Shown here one piece after another: positions 36,337-48,124 of a DNA stretch of 64,000 bases. The stretch comes from Sipunculus nudus (lineage: Eukaryota > Annelida > Sipuncula > Golfingiida > Sipunculidae), in NCBI GenBank assembly GCA_026874595.1, contig CM049318.1, forward strand, positions 21,429,456-21,493,455, written 5' to 3'. Made by a program: the position numbers and the translations under genes. The notes under the pieces are model-generated. The model was not told the origin of the DNA, made no database searches, and worked only from the letters and a program-made list of their open reading frames with translations. How positions within the stretch are numbered: the stretch's first letter is position 1; each line of letters starts with the position of its first letter.

Positions 36337-37977
36337 CAGTGAAACCTGTCTAAAGCGGAAAATCAAGGGACTCAATCAGTTTGTCCTGAATAGTGAGATG
36401 TCCTTATTAGGCAGATTGACCTTGTGAATAACTGAGAGTTTATAAATAAAGACAACTAACAACTGCAAGAACATGTTCATAGTATTATATCAGATTTCTT
36501 GTACATTTTGTTACGGAACCTAATATCAACAGATCATGTATGCGTCACGTATATCTCTCTCGGCTATTTATAACTTCTCACCTCAAGCCGAAAACCTTCT
36601 ATTTCTCGAACAATCTAAAGAATCTAACATAATACGCAGTACACACGCGTTACAGGAAACATCCAGAAACGAATGCTGTGTCTCAACATATCAGGGTTCA
36701 CACGTGAACTCGCTCCGGCTCGGCCAGGCGAGAAAGCCCCAAGCTAGCATGACGAGAGTTCAACCAGTACGGATTAAACTGAGAGTGCAACACACGGCCA
36801 GGCGAGGCTACAACACGAGTTACGTCCGTGTCACACAATAAAAAGGGCACCTGTAACAATGTACAACATTTTCATGCACACATCACGCATTCAATAGTCA
36901 TACAAATTGTGAATATTTTTACTTATCTCAAGTAGTGAACAATATGAGGAGGAAAGTCCATGAAGACATCCGTAAAAACAATGTTCATATACTCTGATAT
37001 AAAATGTAGCATGTTGTATGGGCATACCACTTATACAAAGCTACATTCAGTTGTTCATGCGGACTTCTCGTGCAGAACCTCTTTCGGTTTTTGGCGGCAT
37101 TTCCTCATGAGCTGTCAGATACTCTGCTTTGCGTTTAAGACCTGACGCAACCTGTGTCTTGCCACACTTAAATTCTTCTGAAAGTGCGCGTACGCCCTTT
37201 TTCGCTAATTTTCTCAGACGAATAAGCTTGCATGACTTTCTCAGAAAGCGTAAGCTCCCGCCTAGGAGTACGCATGGTGCCACTTGGTGGCACTGTCTAA
37301 AACTTTTCTTGTTCAGCTGTCCCAATGCGATAATCTATAAGATAATGACGACGTTGTTAATACAAAGATTGTATTGGCTACGGATTTGGGAACATTCGTT
37401 TTTATTGCTGAATGTAGCTTTAGCCTTAAATAAACTTTCTTTGATGATGTTTGTTTGGTTTAATTTGCTTTAATGTTGAAGGCATCCGATATTAAACGAA
37501 ACCCGAGAAGCTTGTGCACGGCGGCACGGTACAACTACGGAGCGAGCACGTTTGACACTGAGCAGATCATTTTGAGATATATTGAGCAAAACTAATTAAT
37601 TAATATCAAACAGCCTGCTATCACAAATTGGCTAAGTTTACAGTAAGATATTGCGTGGTGAGATCAGGGACCCATGAGTAATCGGTAGCCGTTTAATCAA
37701 TTTAATAACCCCGCGGTCGAGGGAATAGTATGCAGCCTCGCAACGTGTGAATGATCAACCGTGAAATAAAGTGACACGATGTTTACTGCTTCACTCTTGC
37801 TGTGTTTATCTTATGAGCACATCACACCGTGAACGTTGTCCGCAGTAGTGAGGTGTCTGCCTTATAAAGGTTCCACTTATACATAAAATATAGGGAATTT
37901 TGAAGGGACTTAGCTATCTTGTCCGTTATAGCCAGTTGTCCGCCTAAGTGAGGTGTCCGCTAGACCAGTTTTCACTG
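36337..37977. mobile_element. pogo/Tigger-type DNA transposon remnant, second copy (1.6 kb)
   Basis: Termini CAGTGAAACCTGTCTAAAGC and CTAGACCAGTTTTCACTG are inverted repeats, flanked by TA. On the minus strand at about 37047-37260 a fragment reads KLIRLRKLAKKGVRALSEEF, then KCGKTQVASGLKRKAEYLTA and ERGSAREVRMNN. This is the second helix-turn-helix half of a CENP-B/pogo DNA-binding domain. A stop or frame break separates it from the first half, and no catalytic domain remains. Compared with the 16167 copy it lacks the foldback at 16783-17313 but has its own insertion at 36508-36859. Confidence 0.88.
36508..36859. mobile_element. small nested element with TGTTAC/GTAACA ends
   Basis: About 350 bp present here but absent from the sister Tigger copy, where TCATGTACATGTTCAACATG is continuous. 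The insert starts TTGTTACGG and ends CCTGTAACAA, a short inverted repeat. GTACAT and TGTACA lie just outside, suggesting a short target duplication. The 101-residue plus-strand frame inside has no family features and is not called. Confidence 0.55.
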
Positions 37978-40078
37978 TATACACATGTATATCAGAATAC
38001 ATACTATAATTTATAGTATAAAACTTATCTACTTACCGAACTTGACTGTCACATAAGAGATGTACACAATTAATAACTTTGAACAGGAACGCCGCCTATG
38101 ACTGTAATTAAGCTGCAAAACGACACACACCATAAGATGTACAAGTTATTTGAACACAGCTTCCACTGCTGCCAATTCCTACTGGTGTAATTGACCTAGT
38201 TCTGGCCAATGCAGTTCGTAAGTGCCCTCGACTCGAACTTGCAATGGCAGTTCATCCTAATTAGAAGAGGCCGTTGGATAGGGTTAATTATCTCTGCTAT
38301 AAGCTGGTGAACTGCTCCCAGCCTGACACCATATGGTGGCTCAGCATGCAGTCGTCTGTGACAGCTTCAAGGAGCTGTTTTGACAACTATGTCTCTATTG
38401 AGCCTTTGACACGCCGCTTGGCCATCATAATTGGGAAAATTGACAACTCTATTTTCCGCGCACATGCAGAGGAGACATTGTGCATTTATAAACTTTATTA
38501 ATTGGACAAATGTATGGTATAAATAGACGTTAAAACAGGTTATTCATACATACGCTCCAACTTTAAGTCATTACAGGTAGTGCCTACTAACTTCTTCTTT
38601 CAGATTTTTCTCGGATGTAATTGTCATTTATTTCCTTAAATGTAGTTTCTTTTTTCATTCATGGAATGCTAGGGTAAAACAATCGAACTGGAAACATTCT
38701 TGACCATAGATCATTTTTTTCTTACACCAGAACAGAATTTAACTAGCATTGTTAGAGGCCATTATGCAGATTGTCTCAAAATCTGGAAAGTTATCCGAAT
38801 ATGCATCTTGAATATTATTTGAAACATCTTGGGGGCTGTAATTTTCTTGTTCGGGATTAGCTTGTTTTACCTACAAATGAAAGTGCAAGAATTAATCGAA
38901 CAGATTAAAGTCTATATTACATTAATACTCATGCATGGACTTCTCACCAGCTTTGTGAATAGCTCTGTGATTTATGGCAGGAATAAAAAAATTTGCTGTA
39001 AAATGTCTTTTGAGAATGTCATATGTTGTTCAATAGCTTGGCTTTTCCATATTCTTTCTTTTGAGAGTTGTCTACTCAACACAGTATGACTGAAACCATC
39101 AACGGTGTTTGATTTAAATTTGGATAAAGAATTGTACATGTTCGCAAGTGTTAAGTGAAATCTGCAACCTTAAAAGGCATTTGCTAACTTTGGGATGTAG
39201 GTTAGCAGATGTGTTACCACTGGGAAACCTGACTTTGCTGTTATTTGTATCGTAACGTTTAAGATATATTGACGGTATTGTTTAATTATTTATCATAACA
39301 GAAGACCGAGGCCCACGTACTACAGTGTGGAACCTTTTGCCGCTTAAAACATACGTAAACCCCACACTTACGGTTTATGCTAATGTTTTTTTGTATTCTT
39401 GCACACTGATGTTGACACGGTGATCACAAATTAGCAATAGCCCACGTACCTGGTACCCACATACACGATTGTAGACACATATATCCACACTTGCTTCCTA
39501 CATTACTTTCAATATCTGTATATAAATCATATAACTTATTTTATTACAAACCACAATTTTTGATTATTTTATCACTTCAGATTATACATAATATACATAT
39601 TTTGAAAGGTCACACTGGAGACCGGTTTGAGATTACTCTCGAATCCTACACATACATGTGTCCACATGTTTATAAGGATTTTATTCTAAATATATATTTC
39701 TTACAAACGGATAAGACTTCGGATATACTTGAAGATACTCCACGAGTAATAAAACAATATGAACTGATATGTATATTAGATATATATGGTACCTCTATTG
39801 GGATGTTTATGGTGGATCTTCTAGGATGCTTCTTAAAGATTATCGTGACGGCACAGAATCGGTTCTTGTATTTTAATTGTTCAGCGTAGGACCTAAGTTA
39901 TTTTTCTTGTTAAAGAATGAAAAATAGTCATATAACCATGACGAGTTTGTTATATACTTTTTTTTTAGAAATATCATGCAAAAACACGAAGGCAAAATGA
40001 TAGAATAAGTATAGTCAGCTGGGATGAGCGTCCCATATTAGGAGTTACTCGGCAGTCGTGTGATCCTGTGATTGGCTG
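37978..40078. other. intergenic, 3' side of copy C
   Basis: AT-rich with no recognisable gene, repeat or RNA. The 132-residue plus-strand frame at 39491-39889 is low complexity (Tyr, Ile, Leu rich) with no family motif. The 3'UTR of copy C would lie at the right edge. Confidence 0.4.
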
Positions 40079-42070
40079 TTACCCTGAAGTGGGCGGGGCG
40101 TTGATTTCCTGTGCTCTGCTGTACACGCCGTATGGTCTGAGGTGATAAACCAAGAACTCCATTTGATACATTTCTTTAGGCCTGACGTAATGGAACGTGA
40201 TGGCGTAATCACTGATGCTCTCTACTCCCTTCAAATACACACACACACACAAAATATAGTACTATTTTTTTCATTTCCCGGCAACTTTAAAGGCAATTTT
40301 CATGGTAGCTACAGTAAACGTATAAACAATTTTTAATGTTTTCTTGTTTGCTTTACACCCCTTGAAGTGGAGAGTTTACCCTGTAAAGTTTGGTCAGATC
40401 TGACCAAATTGGTCAAGATCACGCTATTCGGCTGCACCACCGCATATTTCGCATATAGTCGTGTTGACTTCGTTGGGGGGTGATTTGCAACTTAATGTTC
40501 AGTATGTATGAACATATTGGCACTTACTATCAAGAAAATCAGATATTTTAACCTCAGTTGGCTCTTTTTTTTAACAGTCTCCATGGCATACTGGGAAGGC
40601 TATGGAGGGTCTATTATGGGGTGACGTCATGGGGATCTATAAGGGAACCACGTTCTTTTTTGGTAATTTGCATAGATCCCCCCTGTTAATTTGCATAAGA
40701 TTCCTGTTTGGGGTTGCGTCATATCAGAGGGGAACTCTCCACTACAAGCATTCGGATTCCATTCCTATGAATGGAGGCTGAATGTTTAAGCTCTGTCTAT
40801 AGCGACACCCCATGAATTATCCATAACATTCGTTTTGGATGAAGGTGGATGTATCAACAAAGAGAGAGAGAGAGACAGACAGGCAGAGACAGACAGACAA
40901 TCAGACAGGCAGACAGAGAGAAAGAGAGACAGATAGAGCAGGCAAGTCAAGCCGATTTTACACTTCTGATTTTACCACATGGATAATTGATGTACATTTA
41001 TCGGTTGTGGTCTAGGAAAAAGAGTACAGGACTCAAAGCCGGGAGATCGTGAGTTCAAATAGCGGTGAGATTTTCACGGTCATCTCCCACCCACGGTGAG
41101 CGATCTACAGGCTTAAAGAGAAGGCCGTATATAATACAACTAAGTAAAACATAATTACCTTTTTCGTACTGCTGACTTTGTCATATCTCCTATACCAGTC
41201 GGGGTAGCGTCCCAATATGTAATCAGCCACCGGTAAGCAATGGAAGCGACCCCTTCCTAACGCATCTCTAGTGTCAGCCGTTGGTATCCCCAGATTCTCC
41301 ATACATTTACCAAGTTCAAAGTCCTCTATGCCTTCCTTAACTTGACAAAGCTTTTTGTCATTCAGTCCTTTTTGTACGAGGCGTCTCAGAGCTTCCTTAG
41401 ATAAAACATACCCGGCACCCCCGCTGTTGTAACCTTGGCGAACGAGCGCCATGAACCGCTGACCGAAGTACAACGGCTTACTTGTGTTCTTGTTCGACAA
41501 AAAATAACGCATGTTTTCCATGATGGCGTAAGTGTCGTCATCAGCTTTAAAGAACCAATCAGCTTCGTCGAAAATGTTCTCATATGCAAATTTAAATGAC
41601 AGGAAAGTCTTTTCGGTCAGTGAGTATGAATCTTCCGTGCGGGACTGGCGTATCACGGCTACTGGTAATTTGGAGTTTGGTTCTGAGCTCATGAAGAAAA
41701 GTTTGTTGCACCGTTTAGCCCAGGTTTTGTACACGTGGATAGCTCGTGACTCTATATTCCTTGGCGTGGTCAAAATCAGACAGGCCACGCGGACTTTCTT
41801 GGCTAACGAGTCTGCTACATCCGTATCATCTGTAATATAAAAAGTTTATCTATTAATTGCGAAATAATGTAAAATGTTTATTATTTCTCACTCTGAAGAA
41901 AGTATATATCACATCATTTTAAAGTAATATTGTTACTCATTTGTATATATAAAAATCTTTTCTTCGGGCGGTAGTGTAAGATGTTGGCATGCCACATTAT
42001 AATCTGTCGCCAGCTGTTCAGATGTTTATGATCCTTATAAACAATCGAACAAAACCTAGCGTGAGATTGT

Positions 42071-42151
<81 letters not shown>

Positions 42152-42780
42152 CTGACTAAACATACAAATAGGGCTTTACCAGACGGTTGGTAAGCCAATT
42201 ATCAAATCAGTTTATAGAGTGTAAAAACGCATATATTTAACCCGCATACATGATTATTTAGAAACTTTATGAGCTTTGGTTCAGGATTATCATAAAGATG
42301 GCGGGTTTTACTCACATCAGTCATCTCAAAGAATTAACTTTATCAAGTACTCAAGGCTTCCTCGTGCGTTTTAACTGAGATATCCTTATTATAAACAGAT
42401 ATGGTTAGACATATATAATTTTACAGGAAACCTTCATATCTCATGCTTTATTTTCCAGTTTACGGCTTCCCTATATTTCTAATACAGAAACCAAATATTT
42501 TCACACGACACGACAAATAGATAAAAATGAATGATCTTGCGGACTCTGTGACTAAAACGTCTTTTCCTTATTACCAGGAAAAAAATAACTGAATATGCCA
42601 ATTGACCTGGCGGTTGATAATGATGTGCCACATTTTGATATACTCCACATAAACATATTTTAAACCTTCCATTTTGGAATAAACATTTTTTATTTAAATT
42701 TAATTTTTGGTGGAGGTAACCGTCTTTGTTTTCTTAATGCTTGCTTAACTAAGTACTATGTACATCTGCATAATTATAAC

Positions 42781-42812
<32 letters not shown>

Positions 42813-45800
42813 TAATAATAATAATAATAATTTATTCATTTATAAAGCGCAATCATACATACGTTCCAATGCGCTGTACAGCACTAAAAGATCAAACAGT
42901 TCATCATTCCGTTTCGGTTTCGGGCTACGACAGGGGCTTACAAGCGAATATCCTGGTGTCAGCTATGCTCGATGTACCTGCGGGTCCTAAGGGTGTGTCA
43001 TCCCCATTTCTGGGTCATAACCCCCGAAAGGGGCACTCGTTTCTTGAGTGAAACAAGACTGTTGAGCACAGTCTCTCCCCATTTAGCCTGCTCGCCCTGG
43101 ATGTAGGTCGACCGTAAATTCGAACTCATGATATCAATTGCTTTACCCCTGGACAACGGGAGCCGGTATAAAATATAAACTTTTTGGAAGGGATGGAGGG
43201 AGGAGCAAAATTTAGTATGAATTAATACCGAAGACGGTCGTCCCGTAACGTTGAGCAGAACCTGGCTGTAGATGAGTCTACGTTATCAGTTAAAGAGAGT
43301 GACAGAGTGCTGATAAAGAAAAAAAAAATAATATGGATCATCAAAAATATAATTCAACCAACCTGATATAACGAGAACTGTTAACATCGTTGTCGTTAAC
43401 ACCTGCTATTCCAGATGAATTCAATTTGATAAACGCAAAGAATCTTTGGGTCATAGAGCGTAGATGAAATTAATTATGAGAAAAATTTATAAAATCCTGG
43501 TTGTGCACTATATATGGATTACATGAAGGATGCAGATGTTCTCTCATAATCACATTTTCAAAAGTACCAGTATTTCTACTATGTGACTGTGGTCTGCATG
43601 TAAAATATACCCACTTGGATGACCATGTATATAATAGAGTGAGAAAAAAAGTCAAGTTGAGCTGAATTAAAAAGAGACACGTTTAATTTTAATTGAAATA
43701 AAATGCTGTAAAAATTAAAATTTTCTATTTTTAAATATAATTAAATTTGACAAGCATGCTTAAACAAGCCAATTAGGTGTACATCACTCCGTGCGATAAA
43801 TGACCATTGTCGCCTGAAACGATTTCATTCTGCAATAGGGAAGAAAAGTGAGAGCTTGAAAGCTAAAGAATAAATTAGATTAACAAAACAAACGTGTAAA
43901 TGTAATTATTAGTTTAGCATTCGATAGCATGGTATATATTTTGTATTTAAAAAGGCAGGTACGTATACTTATTCAATTTTTGTAACTTTAAATATGGAAA
44001 ATAGATAAATAAACACTTAATACCAAACACTACCCCAGATTTCACCATTATAATCAATGTTCATAACTTTTACATATGAGAGGGGCTTCCGCTCCTCATT
44101 TCTGCTGCTTCCATGTTTCCCTGTATGACCCCCCCTCTACCCACCCAAATTAAAATCTTCTTTAGAAGTTAACTGTTTACTTACCAATACATAATAAATG
44201 GGCCACATCTCCAGAAAAGAGATGTGGGAGTAGCATTAAATATTCAAGAAAAACACTACAAATCTATTAAAGCCCTGAACCTTCCTGGATTAACTCCTGG
44301 ATATCTGTTTGTTCTTGAACATTTTAAATATAATATTGATTGTTTGATTGACTGAATATCGCAAACTGCTACAAAAATCGAAAAGTCATTCAGGAATACG
44401 TCAGCTGGGGAAAAAAACAAAAAAAAGTAAGTCAGAATTCAGATAGAAGTCAGCTGGAGAGAAATGAAATAATAGTCATGCAAATAAAATCAGATTGATA
44501 TATTTTAATGTGAATATCATATCATTTACTTTTCAGTTTTCACTGTTGACCAATTAGGACCTGTCAACATGTGGAGTTTGAACGTTTTGGGTTTCCCAAG
44601 TTATGATTTATTTGGACAGATGGTCAGATGGGCAAAAGCCTCTCCTAAAGCCCAGATGCTTATGAGTCACATAGCTAAAAGAAAGAAGAAAAGACTGGGC
44701 TATTCATAACACATCTTCAACAAAAGACATATTGTTTAACACACATCATGAAAGCACATATATCTTAATTATATGAAAAATGAAGATTTTGTAACTTTTT
44801 GTCCTCAGTGGTAAATTTTGATTACTTAAACGAAAAAGTTTTAGAATTTACCCTTGATATAACCATGCCATTTCAGTTGGCATTCCTTTGTCCAAACAGA
44901 TGTAGGCCTGCTCCTCCTCTACGAAACATAATTTTGCGAGATTTCCCAACCACCCCTCATCCATTATAATAGACTTACCCACTAGCACCCCTATATTTGA
45001 AATAGGCTTGGGTAGAGAGTGCGATACCTTACGTGGTCCCTGGTGCCAGCTTGAGGCGAGTGTTGCCGCCACCTCTGGTGAAAATGTTATTGTCTAAAGT
45101 CATATGCATTAGTTTCATATGATGTCATTAAAGCAAGTAATTATGAGGCACGTAGTGGCTCAACATTAATCAGCATAAGGGGAAACATTATAGGAGTACC
45201 CACCGCGATTGTATAGACCTTTTAATATGATATTAAGCTCGGGAACTGGCAATATAGTATGTTTCATCTTAATGATAACAATAATTTAATGTCATTACTT
45301 TGATTTTTGGCACTAGGAACAATCCAGAAGTCCTGACTGGTCGTTTAGACATCAGAGTAAATTTCTATCGAGATATCACATCACACAGGCTGCTTGTTTT
45401 GTTTATATCAACGTGTTTTTAATATATGGGGGCCCGCCAAAATTATCAAAACAAATTCAATAAGGGCACCTGGCAGCAAGTTTGATAAGCCAGAGCTTTG
45501 CAAAAGGCGTTTTGCTACATCCTTTCTACATCCGCATATACGCAACCTACCACCTTAGGTTAATGTTTTTCCCGTTTGTCAACATTGCTGTTTACAAACA
45601 TGTTGATAAAAAAATTTATACATCCTTCACGAGGGCGTTTAAAGAACTTTTCACAACCAAAATTTCTCTTAAATCATTTATATATACACAGAGGAAACAT
45701 TCTTTTTCAAAAGGTAGGAGAACCTTTAAATGAGGCACCGGCGGGGTTCGAACCGGGTAACTTCCACTCTGTAGTCCAAAGCCGGAACCACTATCCTATG

Positions 45801-46982
45801 TCTCACTTAAATATCATAGCAAAGTCTTTGTAGCATATGGTTTGTATATGGTTATTGCCTCCGCTTAAAGAAAAAGTCATTTTAACACCCGTATCCGTTT
45901 GTCCCTGTCTGTCTGAAATGTCTTTTTATTTCTGGTTTCGTTTGTGGCACATATTTCAGGATGTCAAGCACACTATTGAGCAAAAGGAGGACAAAACTAG
46001 GAAGGAAATATAAAAAAAGGAGGCAAAAAGTAGGAATTCAGAGGGGAAAGTAGGACAAAAGTAAAAAAAAAAATAAGACTAACTGTATACATTATAAATT
46101 CATACTTATTATTGACGAATGAAAGTGAAAATAAAAATTAATGTTATTGAGTACACATTAAAACTAATTGATGTGGTGCTCAGTTTGCACCTGCAGTTTT
46201 GAGACAGATTTTACCTCCAGTTTTGAGATCACATGGTGTTAAAAATTGCCAAAATATTTACTTATAAGACCAGAAGGACAGCTTCACAGTAATTCACAGC
46301 ATTTGGAGGCTGCATGTCACAGTGCAAAGCATAAATGTAGGTAAAAAAAACAGGAATTTCCGTGAAAAAGTAGGATGATTAGGTCTGAGACAAATAGGTA
46401 GGACCAAGTAGAATCAAGCTCACTCAACACACAGAAATATCTAAAATAATGATACGAGTGTGTTTCAAATGATGGGAAACATATATATTATCACTGAGTG
46501 TGGGTGTCCAAATATTCTTCATTTGAACATTCCCTAATGTACTCAAATATAGATGACGACAATAGGTACTAATATCATTAAGATTTTTTTTTAAGTTTTC
46601 CCCATCACCTTTTAATTGTTAAGTATAACGTACCATGGTGATGTTGAAGATCATCTAAGATGTAACGTGATGGAGTGGTCATGGCTTCATCAATTTTATA
46701 TAAACGACTTTCTTTGGTTCTCTGGGAAGCTCCGTAATGAATATAGGTCCCTGTAGAGGTTCTATTTGCTCCGTTCAAGACTTTCAGTCCAGTCGAATTT
46801 TCATCTCCAAGCGATGTCTCCAGGCGTAATACATTCTTTAATCTGTCTGAGGTTCGCTGCACCAAGCGTTTACTGTCAAGCAGTATATGGGTGGTTCCGT
46901 AAGAAAACGTCGATAAAAATATGCCCGTTAGAAAACCAAGGGCGAACGTCAGTAATATTTGCCATCTACAAAAAGCCGCCAT
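40079..46982 (-). CDS. C1GALT1: C1GALT1-like core 1 beta-1,3-galactosyltransferase (GT31), copy C, three exons
   Basis: Predicted Golgi type II transferase of the T-synthase type (UDP-Gal to GalNAc-Ser/Thr). Exons on minus: 46634-46982 (349 nt), 41159-41829 (671 nt), 40079-40228 (150 nt). Lengths, phases and total (389 codons) equal copy A, with no stop or frameshift. The anchor is WQILLTFALGFLTGIFLSTF. The DxD is ADDDTY (D213-D215), followed by SGGAGY and I-E-D-F-E-L-G-K-C. The end is ITFHYV...MEFLVYHLRPYGVYSRAQ. In exon 2 about two dozen of ~210 residues differ from copy A by eye, mostly conservative, which fits selection on protein sequence. As in copy A the Cys-Cys near the start of exon 3 is replaced (ESISD). 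Introns differ strongly in size from copy A: intron 1 is 4.8 kb, intron 2 only 0.93 kb. Substrate is inferred from family only. Confidence 0.9.
40229..41158 (-). other. intron 2 of copy C, with GA-rich run and a tRNA-like segment
   Basis: It includes a (CA)n stretch near the acceptor (40237-40252) and a GACAGACAGAGA-type purine-rich run at about 40860-40935. GTGGTCTAGG...GTGAGTTCAAATA at about 41008-41070 resembles the A and B boxes of a tRNA-derived SINE head. The last item is tentative. Confidence 0.45.
42074..42150. repeat. compound (AT)n-(GATA)n microsatellite
   Basis: About 22 AT units run directly into eight GATA units. Confidence 0.95.
42773..43165 (-). mobile_element. tRNA-derived SINE with (ATT)n tail
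   Basis: On the minus strand the element opens GGCTCCCGTTGTCCAGGGGT and has a B-box-like GAGTTCGAATTTA (plus-strand 43115-43127). It then has a ~250-bp body. The 3' part is AGCGCATTGGAACGTATGTA followed by GCGCTTTATAAATGAATAAA and about 19 ATT units (42773-42831). A tRNA-like head, a body and a simple-repeat tail in this order define a SINE. I cannot name the family. The 97-residue plus-strand frame across it is spurious. Confidence 0.7.
44534..44709 (+). other. exon-like open segment, unidentified
   Basis: After CATTTACTTTTCAG (a good acceptor) an open frame gives FTVDQLGPVNMWSLNVLGFP, then SYDLFGQMVRWAKASPKAQM and a basic end LMSHIAKRKKKRLGYS before TAA. The composition is protein-like and it would be a terminal exon of ~57 residues. 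I recognise no family and see no partner exon upstream. It lies in intron 1 of copy C on the opposite strand, so it could be a relic exon or chance. Confidence 0.25.
44848..45072 (-). other. open segment of 74 codons, unidentified
   Basis: The minus-strand frame reads MAATLASSWHQGPRKVSHSL, then SNIGVLVGKSIIMDEGWLGN and KLCFVEEEQAYICLDKGMPT, ending in TAA after EMAWLYQG. An alternative reading is an exon ending at CAAGG|GTAAAT. It is in copy C intron 1 on the same strand. No family is recognised; it could be a cryptic or relic exon. Confidence 0.25.
45390..45720 (+). repeat. dispersed intronic repeat, copy 4
   Basis: TTGTTTTGTTTATATCAACG, GGGGGCCCGCCAAAATTATC and AATTCAATAAGGGCACCTGG match 10900-10990 in direct orientation with clear divergence. 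It is opposite to the host gene strand here, unlike copies 1 and 2. That argues for an independently mobile repeat. Confidence 0.55.
45727..45806 (-). other. tRNA-like segment (pseudo-tRNA or SINE head)
   Basis: On the minus strand it has ATAGGATAGTGGTTCCGGCT (A-box region) and CCCGGTTCGAACCCCGCCGG (T-arm with a perfect B box), ending GTGCCTC. That end can pair with GAGACAT at the 5' side with one mismatch. The anticodon arm pairs only with a 5-nt loop, so it is unlikely to be a functional tRNA. Confidence 0.45.
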
Positions 46983-47170
46983 AATAGAGAACTAGTAAGT
47001 ACGCCAGTGAAGTTAAGTGCCGCGTGTCGTAATAGAGACAAAACTGAAGTTTATGGACCGATATTCAGTCAATAACTGCTATGTCCACGTCGAGGAGAGA
47101 GCAGAAATGAAGTGTTGATGAATTGATTTCAATGTTCCCTGTCAGATCACACCTGTTCATGCCATATGGT
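46983..47170 (-). promoter_or_regulatory. conserved 5' flank of GT31 copy C
   Basis: CCGATATTCAGTCAATAACT and GTCAGATCACACCTGTTCAT match the flanks of copies A and B immediately upstream of the start codon. This is a candidate core promoter/5'UTR by conservation and position only. Confidence 0.5.
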
Positions 47171-47294
47171 GGTTGCATGGGGCACACTTAATAAAGCCTT
47201 TTCAGATAACTGATTAAAGGGCATATATATGGTCGGCCCGTTTATAATGAACGTTCAGTTTAAAGATCTTATCCCTCCCACCCCACCACACACA

Positions 47295-47329
<35 letters not shown>

Positions 47330-48124
47330 TCCTTCCCCGGCATTCCCACCATAGATCCTGGCTACGCCCGCTATAACGTCAGTGACCGTTACTTCCTATT
47401 CATGGTCCCGGAAATCTGGAATACTATCTTGTACGCAAGACATATTATCTCTTACGTACGACATATTATTTCGTACGTCCGATATAATAAACCTTACGGA
47501 TCTGATTCACAGACAACACAACAGGCCAAGTGATATATGTATAAGCAATATATATATATATTTATGTGTGTGTGTGTGTGTCCAATAATGTATGTTCTCA
47601 ACCTCCCTGCAAACAGCTGGAACACCACTGAAAATAACACACTCACACGCATATATATATATTTCATTATTTATACACATATATGTATATAGCCTATTGT
47701 CAATTGCGGGGGATTCCTAGCAAATTAAATATGGAAATAAAATTTATAAACGAGACAATGCTCAAGTGCCAGTGTTCATCTGTTTCAAATGTGTTAAAAA
47801 ACAACTGTCCTTGATCTGATAATGACATTAAATATGAATACCTCGAGAAATAAACTCACTTTCATTAAAACACACACATATGTATACAGCCTAATTTTTA
47901 GTAATAGTCTGATTTATATATAATATGTATTGGTAATTTGCCAATTAATCTGTTAAACCAATGATTGGTCGCTATCTTTTATAATCGAATGAATTGGTTG
48001 AATAATTGTCCTCCAGCGGGATTAGATTCTTTACATGTGCATGCATGCATAATCGTTTTTAACCGATTATGTATGTATGTATGTATGCATGTATGTATAC
48101 ATAGAAACCTGTCTGTATGTATAT
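47171..48124. other. intergenic, simple repeats
   Basis: (CA)n at 47287-47326, (TG)n near 47566-47581 and TATG units near 48068-48100. CTTACGTACGACATATTATT-type short repeats occur at 47430-47490. No gene seen. Confidence 0.6.

Larger units (their letters stand above)
41830..46633 (-). other. intron 1 of copy C
   Basis: 4.8 kb holding (AT)n-(GATA)n at 42074-42150, a minus-strand SINE at 42773-43165, two exon-like open segments (44534-44709 plus, 44848-45072 minus), dispersed repeat copy 4 (45390-45720) and a tRNA-like stretch (45727-45806). None is needed for copy C. Confidence 0.7.

Noticed and set aside
39491-39889. 132-codon plus-strand frame as a membrane protein
   Set aside because: AT-rich low-complexity sequence dominated by Tyr, Ile and Leu, with no conserved motif or splice context.
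45727-45806. Functional tRNA gene
   Set aside because: The T-arm and B box are good, but the anticodon loop would have only five bases and the acceptor stem has a mismatch.
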